Source of the DNA: Clostridium manihotivorum
GTDB lineage: Bacteria; Bacillota; Clostridia; Clostridiales; Clostridiaceae
Direction: 5' to 3'
Assembly: GCF_004015185.1 (NCBI RefSeq)
Contig: NZ_CP025746.1
Span: forward strand, 1,054,001 to 1,118,000
DNA length: 64,000 bases
Of this stretch, positions 9,598-18,661 are shown piece after piece (within the stretch, counting starts at the first letter, position 1; each line of letters begins with the position of its first letter). Made by a program: the position numbers and the translations under genes. The notes beneath the pieces were generated by a model, which saw only the letters and a list, made by a program, of their open reading frames with translations, made no database searches and was not told the DNA's origin.

Positions 9598-9699
9598 TAT
9601 ATATTTTGTGAATTTCTATAGAGAATAGTAGAAGTTAAAAAAACATAAATCAAGGTTTTGGAGGGAAAATTAAATTCTATTTGGAAATGAAGAATTTTA

Positions 9700-9747
9700 T
9701 TGACAAGTAAGGAATATTAAATTAACATGTAAATGATAATCATTATC
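9700..9747 (+). promoter_or_regulatory. Promoter with Fur box for the ferric-reductase-like gene
   Basis: TTGACA (9700-9705) and TAACAT (9723-9728) are 17 bases apart. Immediately downstream, TGATAATCATTATC (9734-9747) matches the Fur 7-1-7 consensus at 14 of 15 positions if the next base is counted. This position over the start site predicts repression by Fe-Fur. Confidence 0.75.
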
Positions 9748-9775
9748 GATAACTATTTAACAAAGGAGAAATCAT

Positions 9776-10462
9776 ATGATATTCATTTATTCATTAATTG
9801 CAGTAATAGTTTTTACATTAATTTTTGCAGAACCTATCAGAAAGAAGCCTATAGTGTTTTACTGTATAGCTACACTAATAAGCTTAGTTACAGGTGGTTT
9901 TGAACTGTACAAGCTATCAATAAAGATAAATCTATCTGGATTTATAAATCAATTAGAAAAGGCAGCTTCTCAAGGTTTTATTGCACTTGCATTCTTTGTA
10001 CTAGTGATGTATGCTGGCGCTTTAAGTACAAAATGGTCAGTAACCAAGAAGCTTATGAGCATTAGAGGACCACTTGCTATCATAGGGTCAATTTTAATAC
10101 TTTCACATGTAATTACATATTTGACAAGATTCGTTGTACTTAAGTTACCAAAGCTCATATCTGGAGAAGGCTTGCCAGTTATATATTTAGTTTATATAAC
10201 CATAGGTTTTATTGCTTTTGCAATAATGCTTCCATTATTCGTAACATCCTTTAGAAAGATAAGAAAAAATATCAGACCATTGTTGTGGAAGAGATTACAT
10301 AGATGTGCTTATGTATTTTATATATTGATTTACCTACATGTTATATTAAGATTGATGAATGGTAAAAAACTAGATGTGTTTAAAGTTGCCTGCTATACAA
10401 TTGTATTCGGATTGTATTTAATACTAAAGCTAGTAAAGGTATTTAAAAGTAAAAAGAGATAA
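9776..10462 (+). CDS. Ferric-reductase-like transmembrane haem protein
   Basis: 228-residue integral membrane protein with about six helices and a ferric-reductase-like (FRE/YedZ-type) core. Candidate haem-ligand histidines lie in LSHVITY (about residue 105) and in the pair RLHRCAYVF and YLHVILR (about 179 and 193). It has an AAAGGAG ribosome-binding site and a Fur box over its promoter. No flavin or NAD domain is present, so an electron-donating partner would be needed. It is likely to function in iron acquisition or redox under iron limitation; the iron link rests on the Fur box, the fold on residue pattern. Confidence 0.7.
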   Translation: MIFIYSLIAVIVFTLIFAEPIRKKPIVFYCIATLISLVTGGFELYKLSIKINLSGFINQLEKAASQGFIALAFFVLVMYAGALSTKWSVTKKLMSIRGPLAIIGSILILSHVITYLTRFVVLKLPKLISGEGLPVIYLVYITIGFIAFAIMLPLFVTSFRKIRKNIRPLLWKRLHRCAYVFYILIYLHVILRLMNGKKLDVFKVACYTIVFGLYLILKLVKVFKSKKR

Positions 10463-10521
10463 GTATAAATATCCTTTACGAAAACTCAATAGCGCTTAAT
10501 TTACAGTTTTAGCCAAAGGAT

Positions 10522-10607
10522 TATCACTTCAATCATTAAACTATTTTCAGAACTCTGCTGGGTTCTGAGCAGAGAATTTGAAAATATAAAATCCTTATGA
10601 AATGATA
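10522..10607 (-). repeat. Repeat family D, copy 1
   Basis: Ends TATCACTTC / GAAATGATA are nearly inverted. On the minus strand the core CTCAGAACCCAGC and flanks match 47255-47346. The core itself folds (AACTCTGCT / AGCAGAG). Confidence 0.65.
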
Positions 10608-10642
10608 GAATGGTGGAATATGACAAAATCATATTAATTCTT

Positions 10643-10708
10643 TGCACAAGCTCATTTAAGCATCGGATGGCTGACCACTTAATTTCAACAAAGTACATTA
10701 GCATAGCC
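10643..10708 (+). repeat. Repeat family A, right-half remnant
   Basis: CAAGCTCATTTAAGCATCGG, then TGACCACTTAATTTCAACA and a CATAGCC end match the right half of full-length family-A copies. The left half is absent; family-D sequence lies immediately upstream. Confidence 0.7.
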
Positions 10709-10719
10709 TAAAATTAAAG

Positions 10720-10770
10720 TGTCTTTGATAACCACTGGTATTTACATGGTAATCAAAGACATTTTCTTAT
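10720..10770. terminator. Bidirectional stem-loop terminator
   Basis: TGTCTTTGATAACC (10720-10733) pairs with GGTAATCAAAGACA (10748-10761) with one bulge, followed by ATTTTCTTATTCTTT on the plus strand and a T-rich tract on the minus strand. It lies between the convergent ferric-reductase-like and unknown genes. Confidence 0.7.
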
Positions 10771-10888
10771 TCTTTGGGAATCCACTATGAAGGCTGAAGT
10801 TCTCACAAAATTATAAAGTTTGTCTTTTTCGTAAGAAATTATATTTTAGATAAATTTCTGGTTAAGTTTTTGTAGAATATTTAAAGAT

Positions 10889-10980
10889 ATATATAGGAGA
10901 AAGAATAAAACAGAGAAAATATATGGCCTGTTAGGATTTCTTCACATACATTCAGAAAAGGCACATGCGAAAAAACTAAA
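10889..10980 (+). repeat. Repeat family B, copy 1
   Basis: GGAGAAAGAATAAAA, TGGCCTG, TTCAGAAAAGGCA and ATGCGAAAAAA are shared in the same order with 12261-12382. It reaches the 3' end of the small unknown gene on the other strand. Confidence 0.7.
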
Positions 10981-11266
10981 AGATTAAGGAGTAATTTATG
11001 GTGGCATCAGTGGCTTTGTTAAAGGTTTTAGATCTTAAGCCATAGGTTATAGACACTTTTATTTGATAAATAGTAATTATTTCGGTTTTTATATCTATGG
11101 TACAGCGAAAAAATGGTCCTTCATCATCTGAGAAACCGTAATCTATACCTTGAAGAGCTGCAGCAACCTTAAATACCCTTACTGGATATGTATTAAAGGT
11201 TCTAGTTATGACTCTTCCACCTGAAACAGCTTCAGGAAATCTAACAGTGTCATTAATAATATTCAT
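10976..11266 (-). CDS. Conserved-looking small protein of unknown function
   Basis: 96 residues, not recognised. The start is put at the ATG at 11266 because GGGAGG lies eight bases before it; a GTG three codons upstream overlaps the Shine-Dalgarno. There is no signal or membrane segment. The N-terminal half has FPEAVSGGRVITRTFNTYPV and the sequence GIDYGFSDDEGPFF; the C-terminal half looks beta-strand-rich. It stands alone, convergent to the ferric-reductase-like gene and divergent from tlp, with repeats on both sides. Confidence 0.6.
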   Translation of the reverse strand: MNIINDTVRFPEAVSGGRVITRTFNTYPVRVFKVAAALQGIDYGFSDDEGPFFRCTIDIKTEIITIYQIKVSITYGLRSKTFNKATDATINYSLIF

Positions 11267-11320
11267 AAAATGCACCTCCCATAAATTATATTAAGAAAGC
11301 TTAAGAAATATTTTTTATTT

Positions 11321-11451
11321 AGCTATGTTTAATAATATTGTTGAAATTAAGTGCTTAAGAAGGAGATGCTATATGAGCGAGCAAGTAGCGCAAGCTCATT
11401 TAAGAATCGGATTAATGACAACTTATTTTAGCACAGTACTTTAATAGAGAC
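11321..11451 (+). repeat. Repeat family A, full-length copy with mini-ORF
   Basis: 131 bases from AGCTATGTTTAATAATATTG to ACTTTAATAGAGAC. It contains AAGGAG (11360-11365), seven spacer bases and ATG at 11373 opening a 23-codon ORF that begins MSEQVAQAHLRIG. The rest of the gap between the unknown gene and tlp holds only a sigma-G-like promoter. Confidence 0.8.
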
Positions 11452-11555
11452 TTTTCTTTAATAAAAAACTTGAAATTATAGTTATATACTGAAAGTATTC
11501 TCACGCATAATAAACCTTCTTCTAGACATAATAAATCATAGTATAAGCCATATAT

Positions 11556-11584
11556 GAATGCTAAAAATTATATATTGGATTATA
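11556..11584 (+). promoter_or_regulatory. Sigma-G-like promoter of tlp
   Basis: GAATG (11556-11560), 17 bases, then GATTATA (11578-11584). This fits the forespore sigma-G pattern GNATR-N17/18-CANNMTA with one mismatch and lies 46 bases before the tlp start, as expected for a spore-protein gene. Confidence 0.6.
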
Positions 11585-11629
11585 TGATTAATAAAACATC
11601 AATCTACTAAATAAAGGAGATGTGTAATA

Positions 11630-11857
11630 ATGAAAGTTAATCCAGATGATAGACGTGATAATGTGGATAAGATACAGCAGCATATCAATGATACTTTAGA
11701 AAATATACATTTAGCAAATGACATGATAGAGATAACTGATGATGAAAAAACTAAACAAGACCTTAAAGAAAAAAATGATAGAAGAGAAGAGGCTCTTGAT
11801 TCCTTTAGAAAAGAGATTAGAGATGAAGCTTTAGATAAAGAAAAAGGATATAGATAA
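11630..11857 (+). CDS. tlp: Small acid-soluble spore protein Tlp
   Basis: 75-residue, highly charged helical protein of the Tlp family, accumulated in the developing forespore. The opening MKVNPDDRRDNVDKIQ and the NTLENIHLANDMI-like stretch (here DTLENIHLANDMIE) are family hallmarks. The C-terminus is Lys/Glu-rich. It starts with ATG behind AAAGGAG and has its own sigma-G-like promoter; it is monocistronic by context. Confidence 0.9.
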   Translation: MKVNPDDRRDNVDKIQQHINDTLENIHLANDMIEITDDEKTKQDLKEKNDRREEALDSFRKEIRDEALDKEKGYR

Positions 11858-11885
11858 CTTTATGAAAATGTTTTCTAAAAATGTG

Positions 11886-11914
11886 TTGACAAGCATTTGA
11901 ATTTAAGTTATTAT
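11886..11914 (+). promoter_or_regulatory. Promoter of the beta-glucoside PTS leader
   Basis: TTGACA (11886-11891), 17-base spacer, TATTAT (11909-11914): a near-consensus housekeeping promoter. It stands some 525 bases before the PTS gene, leaving a leader of about 520 bases that contains two antiterminator modules and repeat B. Confidence 0.75.
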
Positions 11915-11950
11915 TAAAACATAAATTAAACGCTTACATATTGGTATATG

Positions 11951-12034
11951 GGATTGTAACTAATTCGATTAGGCAAGACCCTAGCTGATGAAAGAGTGCA
12001 GAAATGTCTCTTTTAATTGGTTAGGGTCTTTTAT
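11951..12034 (+). promoter_or_regulatory. Antiterminator (RAT) plus terminator, first module
   Basis: The 30-base segment at 11951-11980 (GGATTGTAACTAATTCG, then AGGCAAGACC) matches the ribonucleic antiterminator bound by BglG/LicT-type proteins. It overlaps the left arm of a terminator: AAGACCCTAGC (11975-11985) pairs with GTTAGGGTCTT, followed by TTTATATTT. Binding of the antiterminator protein would prevent terminator formation. Confidence 0.85.
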
Positions 12035-12119
12035 ATTTAAATCAGCAATAACTGCTTTAAATATATGCCTAAGGTAAACGATATGTATTAAGGTTTAGTT
12101 TGAAAAATTAATATTGAAT

Positions 12120-12197
12120 GGATCGTAACCGGTTAAGCGGGCGAGACCAAACTAGATAGTAGTCTATAGATACTGTTTATTTGGTCTCGTCTTTTTT
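12120..12197 (+). promoter_or_regulatory. Antiterminator (RAT) plus terminator, second module
   Basis: GGATCGTAACCGGTTAAGCG at 12120, then GGCGAGACC, repeats the RAT pattern. Its last bases form the left arm of a strong terminator: GGCGAGACCAAA pairs with TTTGGTCTCGTC (12181-12192), followed by TTTTTTATT. Two modules in series before one PTS gene. Confidence 0.85.
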
Positions 12198-12260
12198 ATT
12201 CTTTAGAAATTCATATCAAAGATAAAGTTGTAGATAAGTACGTATAGCTCTGCTAAATGT

Positions 12261-12382
12261 AGATATGGAGAAAGAATAAAAAAACAGAAATTATGTGGCC
12301 TGCCAGAATTTCTTAACATAGTTTCAGAAAAGGCAGATGCACAAAAAATTCACTAAATAAATTCGTTTTAGCAAATTTTTAT
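12261..12382 (+). repeat. Repeat family B, copy 2
   Basis: Runs from AGATATGGAGAAAGAA to TTTAGCAAATTTTTATAC, with the core GGCCTGCCAGAATTTCTT and AGAAAAGGCAGATGC. CTGCC and GGCAG can pair. It lies in the PTS leader between the second terminator and the gene start. Confidence 0.75.
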
Positions 12383-12424
12383 ACAAAATTAATACCAAAA
12401 AATATAAAAAAATAAAAAAAATGA

Positions 12425-14332
<1,908 letters not shown>

Positions 14333-14380
14333 TAGGTTTTAATTAAATTTATATTTAATATAATATAGGCATACAAAAGG

Positions 14381-14419
14381 TGGCTGAGGCACTAAGTAAA
14401 TAGTGTACAGCCATTTTTT
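14381..14419 (+). terminator. Terminator of the PTS gene
   Basis: TGGCTGAGGCACT pairs with AGTGTACAGCCA, ending in TTTTTT, 50 bases after the stop codon. Confidence 0.85.
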
Positions 14420-14669
14420 GGTATACGAATAAATAAAGTAATCCTAAAAAATTTGTTATAAATTTGATGCGATATAGGAATATTGCTTAAGTTTCTATTA
14501 AGGATTACCATAATCAGTGATATAAGTACTGAAAAGTAATATGCTATGAATAATTAAAGAAAATTTTATTATAATGTACGCCAAAGAAGATAGGTTAAAA
14601 TAATGTTACATAAAACATAAGTTCAGATACCTTTCAAAACATAATAGCAGAAGAGGATTAATTACAAAA

Positions 14670-14719
14670 AAATCTACAAACATCAACATATAACTGCTAC
14701 ATGTTGATGTTTCAGATTT
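14670..14719 (-). terminator. Strong stem-loop with minus-strand T-run, no visible gene
   Basis: ACATCAACAT and ATGTTGATGT form a perfect 10-bp stem, extended outward by AAATCT / AGATTT with one mismatch region. The T-run (read as AGATTTTTTTG) follows on the minus strand only. In the 14420-14969 gap no minus-strand ORF ends here, so it may close an unrecognised RNA or be a protein-binding site. Confidence 0.5.
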
Positions 14720-14969
14720 GATAAGAGGAAATGAAATTTAAGTTATTAACACTATTTTTCAAGAACCTTAATAATAATTAAGAAAAAAGACTTATCTAAA
14801 CTATTCATTCTAAATATTGTCGATTTAATTACATTAAGAGAAAAAAATTGTAATAATTTTTAAATTGAAACAAAAGATGTAATGTGATAATATCAATACA
14901 TAGAAGCTTCTTGTAAAAATGTTACTAGAATTAACAAATAAAAGTTTATTATTTGAAAGGAATGGTAAA

Positions 14970-15365
14970 ATGAAAAAAGTTATTTTATTCACTGCTGTTA
15001 TAGCATCCCTATGTGTTTTTTCAGCAGGTAGAAATGCTGAGGCTAAATCTTGGGGGCTTACATTAGATTCAGCTAGTGGCTGGAGTTGGGCTGATAGAAA
15101 CTGGGACACTAAAGATTGGAGCGGAAGTTCAGGTTATGTAGAGTTAGTTCATATAGATGATAAAGATTCTTACTATATGATAGGACGAGCTCTTAATTCT
15201 AATAATGAGGTACGTTCTGATAAAGTAACTTGCAAACAAGGGGATGGACAGAAGACTGTTAATGAATTGAATATGGTACAAGGCAAAAAGTATTGGCTAG
15301 AGGGTTACAATGATAATTTCAAATTTTCATCTGTTTGGGCTTATGGTAATTTTGGATGGTACTAA
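14970..15365 (+). CDS. Small secreted Trp-rich protein of ABC-transporter locus
   Basis: 131 residues with a clear signal peptide (MKKVILFTAVIASLCVF, cleavage probably after NAEA, residue ~25). The mature ~106 residues contain nine aromatic-rich Trp positions (SWGLTLDSASGWSWADRNWD, then DWSG), end with FGWY, and have a single Cys near residue 90. The start is the ATG at 14970 behind AAAGG; an upstream in-frame ATG at 14919 would bury the signal. It is followed by an intrinsic terminator and then four genes for an ABC transporter. The layout resembles bacteriocin or DUF2712-type loci, but the protein family is not securely recognised; it could be a toxin-like peptide or a cell-surface ligand. 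Confidence 0.7.
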   Translation: MKKVILFTAVIASLCVFSAGRNAEAKSWGLTLDSASGWSWADRNWDTKDWSGSSGYVELVHIDDKDSYYMIGRALNSNNEVRSDKVTCKQGDGQKTVNELNMVQGKKYWLEGYNDNFKFSSVWAYGNFGWY

Positions 15366-15380
15366 TATAAATTATGGATT

Positions 15381-15414
15381 GATATAGTCAAAATTTTTTG
15401 ACTATATCTTTTTT
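15381..15414 (+). terminator. Internal terminator/attenuator between secreted protein and ABC genes
   Basis: GATATAGTCAAAA (15381-15393) pairs with TTTTGACTATATC (15396-15408) over a 2-base loop, followed by TTTTTT. The next gene's ribosome-binding site follows at once, so read-through would give the ABC genes lower expression than the secreted protein. Confidence 0.85.
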
Positions 15415-15429
15415 GAAAGGAGTAGCAAC

Positions 15430-16251
15430 ATGTTTATTGCTGAGTTAAAAAGAGCAATCCTAAGAAAGAAGTTTATGTTATTGATTATATTCGGAATGCT
15501 AATAATTATTATTGGAAGCATATTTGAACTTAAAGAGTACATTTTTTTTAATTATAACGCATCTGACTTAGCTACAGCAGAATTACAAAACTCTGCTAGG
15601 GATATGGTGAGAAGAGGCTTTAATAAATATGCGGTTTGGTTTAGCATGCTTAAGTACTATACAATAGCTGTTCCTATTTTGGCTTCATTGCCATATTCAA
15701 CGTCTTTCTTAGAAGATAGAAAATTTAAAATTATGCAAGCTATTGATTCAAGAATAAATCATAATAGGTATATTGTAGCTAAGTTCTTATCTAATGGTAT
15801 TGCAGGTGGACTTTCGACAGCATTGCCTATTATTATTGGTAGTATAATGGTAAATATACTTTTTTCAGGAAACATAGATGAGTTCTATGCTAAGGGGGCG
15901 TATGGTGGTATTTTTTCTTATTTGGTTATTAAGAATTTTTACTTATACATTATAATCCACACGTTATTGTTATTTTGTTTTGGTTTTGCATATTCAAGTA
16001 TTGCTTTGGCAGTATCTACAAAGTTAGATAAAAATTTTGCTGTTATGATTTTTCCACTACTATTTTTTATTGTAAGCACAATCATTGGTCAGGTATTAGA
16101 TTTAAAAATTTTACGATGCACAAGAAGTATAGAATTTTACTTGAATCCAACCGTAGGTCTTGGAGAGATATTTCTTCAAGTTCTTGTCTTTATATTAGTA
16201 ACATCAGTCATCTTTTTTGTTTTTTCAAGAAAGGAGTATATATATGAATAA
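15430..16251 (+). CDS. ABC-2-type membrane protein, first of three
   Basis: 273 residues with six predicted membrane helices: one at the N-terminus (MLLIIFGMLIIIIGSIF), a long extracellular loop (residues ~35-80), then a group of five. The architecture is that of ABC-2 permeases; no catalytic motif is expected. RBS AAAGGAG. Overlaps the next gene by eight bases. The loop motif FLEDRKFKIMQAIDSRI resembles the cytoplasmic coupling region of such permeases. Its likely job is export or self-immunity with the ATPase at 17905. Confidence 0.75.
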   Translation: MFIAELKRAILRKKFMLLIIFGMLIIIIGSIFELKEYIFFNYNASDLATAELQNSARDMVRRGFNKYAVWFSMLKYYTIAVPILASLPYSTSFLEDRKFKIMQAIDSRINHNRYIVAKFLSNGIAGGLSTALPIIIGSIMVNILFSGNIDEFYAKGAYGGIFSYLVIKNFYLYIIIHTLLLFCFGFAYSSIALAVSTKLDKNFAVMIFPLLFFIVSTIIGQVLDLKILRCTRSIEFYLNPTVGLGEIFLQVLVFILVTSVIFFVFSRKEYIYE

Positions 16252-17107
16252 AAAGTTAAAGGTAATTCATAGTTTAATTAAAGTACAATTAAAAACTGAA
16301 CGATTAGTTAACCATTTAATGTACACTATGATTTTTTTTATTTTTATATCATATATTCTAATTAATAACTTAATAACAGAGACATATAAATTAGAAATAA
16401 GTATAAATATATGGGATGGTATATTTAGTATAATAACACAGCCATCTTTTATATTATTTATATATTTACCAGTATTTTTATTAGCGACATCTGTGCTTAT
16501 TTCCAGAAATAACTTTAGTAAATACTTAATTGTTAGATGTTCAAAAAAATCATGGATAGCAAGCAGAATATTATGTCAACTAATTATAAATTTTACTTTT
16601 AGTTTATGTTACTTTTTATTCGTTACTATCTTATCTGCGGTAAATTTTGATATTAGTCCAAAGTGGAGCGATACAATAATGGATTCACAATCAATTTCTA
16701 TGTTAAGTACAAAACTATATCCAAATAATTTTGTTTTAGTTATGACACCATATAAAGCTTTAATTTTTTCCTTTTTCGGAGTTTTTCTTTCTATGTGCAT
16801 AATTACCTTACTAAGGGATTTATTTATGGAGTTTGTCCAAAATATAATTGTGGCAAATATAATGACTATAACGTACATAGTTGCAAATTTTGTTTTATTT
16901 GCTTTTCCTTTAAAAAACCTAGTTGGAACTATTTTCGCATACATTTCTCTGTATAATGTATCGATGATATGGTGTCACAAATTTAGTAGTGTGGCATTAA
17001 GTGCTATACCATTAAACATGGGATTGTTATCTGGATTTATGTTTATCTCTGCAATAATAGTATTTAGACTAATATTCTCTAGAAGAATGGTGATTGCAAA
17101 TGACTAA
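16244..17107 (+). CDS. ABC-2-type membrane protein, second of three
   Basis: 287-residue hydrophobic protein with about six helices. The start is set at the ATG at 16244 since AGAAAGGAG precedes it by seven bases; it lies inside the last codons of the preceding gene. The sequence is divergent and its only support for function is topology and position. It overlaps the next gene by eight bases, which indicates strict co-translation. Confidence 0.7.
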   Translation: MNKKLKVIHSLIKVQLKTERLVNHLMYTMIFFIFISYILINNLITETYKLEISINIWDGIFSIITQPSFILFIYLPVFLLATSVLISRNNFSKYLIVRCSKKSWIASRILCQLIINFTFSLCYFLFVTILSAVNFDISPKWSDTIMDSQSISMLSTKLYPNNFVLVMTPYKALIFSFFGVFLSMCIITLLRDLFMEFVQNIIVANIMTITYIVANFVLFAFPLKNLVGTIFAYISLYNVSMIWCHKFSSVALSAIPLNMGLLSGFMFISAIIVFRLIFSRRMVIAND

Positions 17108-17885
17108 AAAAGTGATTCAATTGAATCTTAAGGAAATAAATATTAAGTATTATTTACCAATAATACTTTCAGGGATTATAATCACATTAATTAAGACTAA
17201 AGTTGCCAATTTGCCTATATATAATTATTCATCAATGATTAATATAGAGCTTTTGGCTTTTGGTGGAATAGACCAGAATTATGATATAACTAAAAACATA
17301 ATAGAATTTATTGAATGGTTATTTCCTATAATTACAGTTATATTTGTCGTAAGTATTACTAATGAGGAAATGAAAAGTAGGGCTATGTTGATACTTCCTA
17401 GAATTAAACATAAGTATAAGTGGAGTATTTGTACAAGCATTTCAATACTAATAATGGTTTTAAAATACTATTTAGTTTTAGTAGTATCCTCATTAATAAC
17501 AATCCTAATTATTAATAATTCTAATATTGTTTATGATATAAATAGATACTGGATATTGATTTATATTTTTTCGTTAAACTCTTTAACTATTTCAGCTATA
17601 ATTATATTTTCAAATAATATTTCAATGTTAGTAGGTGGATCAAAGAAGATTGAAGTAATAGCGTGCTTTTTTTGTATAATTCCAGTTTTGTTTTTAAATT
17701 CCAGTACACTTATTGGTAGAACTTTAATTATAAATCAGGGCATTGTTATAAGACACTTTCCATTTGTTGAGGAAGTTTTACACTTTTCACTTAACTATTC
17801 TTTAATATATTTAATTATTTGTATAGTTATTAATGTTGTCATTGGAACTATAATTTTAAGGAATACTGATATTAATAATATTTAA
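17100..17885 (+). CDS. ABC-2-type membrane protein, third of three
   Basis: 261 residues, about six membrane helices, with the cytoplasmic stretch TNEEMKSRAMLILPRIKHKYKW between helices 2 and 3 comparable to the coupling region of the first permease. The start may be ATG 17100 or TTG 17094. No family is confidently recognised. Three different permeases with one ATPase is unusual, and suggests either two transporters sharing an ATPase or a heteromeric complex. Confidence 0.68.
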   Translation: MTKKVIQLNLKEINIKYYLPIILSGIIITLIKTKVANLPIYNYSSMINIELLAFGGIDQNYDITKNIIEFIEWLFPIITVIFVVSITNEEMKSRAMLILPRIKHKYKWSICTSISILIMVLKYYLVLVVSSLITILIINNSNIVYDINRYWILIYIFSLNSLTISAIIIFSNNISMLVGGSKKIEVIACFFCIIPVLFLNSSTLIGRTLIINQGIVIRHFPFVEEVLHFSLNYSLIYLIICIVINVVIGTIILRNTDINNI

Positions 17886-17904
17886 ATAAAAAGGAGTTTT
17901 AGAA

Positions 17905-18555
17905 TTGAGTATAACAAACAATATTATAAAATTTGATAATTACACAAAAAAGTTTCATAATGAAACTGTATTGAATAATATAACTCTTAGTATTGAAGAA
18001 GGAAAATGCTATGGATTTGTAGGTAGAAATGGATCTGGGAAAAGTTTGTTATTTAAAGCCTTGTGTGGTTTTATAAGAGCATCTTCCGGAGATGTATATG
18101 TAAATGGAATGAAGATAGGAACAGAAATTGACTTCCCAGAGAATACAGGAATATTAATAGAAAGTCCTGGCTTTTTGCCATCATATAGTGCTTTAGATAA
18201 CTTGAAATTCCTAGCAAGTATTAATAATAAGATACAGGATAATCAAATAATAGATACATTGAAGTTAGTGGGACTAGACCCAGCTAACAAAAAAAAAGTG
18301 AAAAATTTTTCTTTAGGTATGAAACAAAGACTGGGAATTGCACAAGCTATAATGGAAGATCCAAGCTTATTAGTGCTTGATGAACCAATGAATGGACTTG
18401 ATAAAAATGGTGTATTGCATATAAGAAATATATTATTAGAATTAAAGAAAAGTAATAAGACTATACTTCTTACTAGTCATATCCAACAAGATATAGATGA
18501 ACTATGTGACCATGTTTATGAGATGGATGATGGGAACTTAAGTATTATAAGATAG
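17905..18555 (+). CDS. ABC transporter ATPase of the secreted-protein locus
   Basis: 216 residues, a single nucleotide-binding domain: Walker A GRNGSGKS (about 39-46), signature FSLGMKQRLGIAQ, Walker B LLVLDEPMNGLD and switch His in LLTSHIQQD. The short length without C-terminal extension is typical of immunity/export ABC-2 ATPases. TTG start behind AAAAGGAG, 19 bases after the third permease. A bidirectional terminator closes the locus. Confidence 0.88.
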   Translation: MSITNNIIKFDNYTKKFHNETVLNNITLSIEEGKCYGFVGRNGSGKSLLFKALCGFIRASSGDVYVNGMKIGTEIDFPENTGILIESPGFLPSYSALDNLKFLASINNKIQDNQIIDTLKLVGLDPANKKKVKNFSLGMKQRLGIAQAIMEDPSLLVLDEPMNGLDKNGVLHIRNILLELKKSNKTILLTSHIQQDIDELCDHVYEMDDGNLSIIR

Positions 18556-18621
18556 AGCAAATATTAAGGCAAGCAAAAATAAATATATATACACTAGAGC
18601 CAATCACAATACTTAATAAAA

Positions 18622-18660
18622 TAAAAAACACTAAAGTAAAGCTACTTTAGTGCTTTTTAT
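18622..18660. terminator. Bidirectional terminator between ABC locus and MMPL exporter
   Basis: CACTAAAGT (18629-18637) pairs with ACTTTAGTG (18644-18652), with A-run on the left and T-run on the right, serving both convergent units. Confidence 0.8.
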
Positions 18661-18661
18661 T

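Noticed and set aside
14970-15365. Lactococcin-972-type bacteriocin
   Set aside because: Operon layout is similar, but the protein is longer and I could not match its sequence to the family with confidence.
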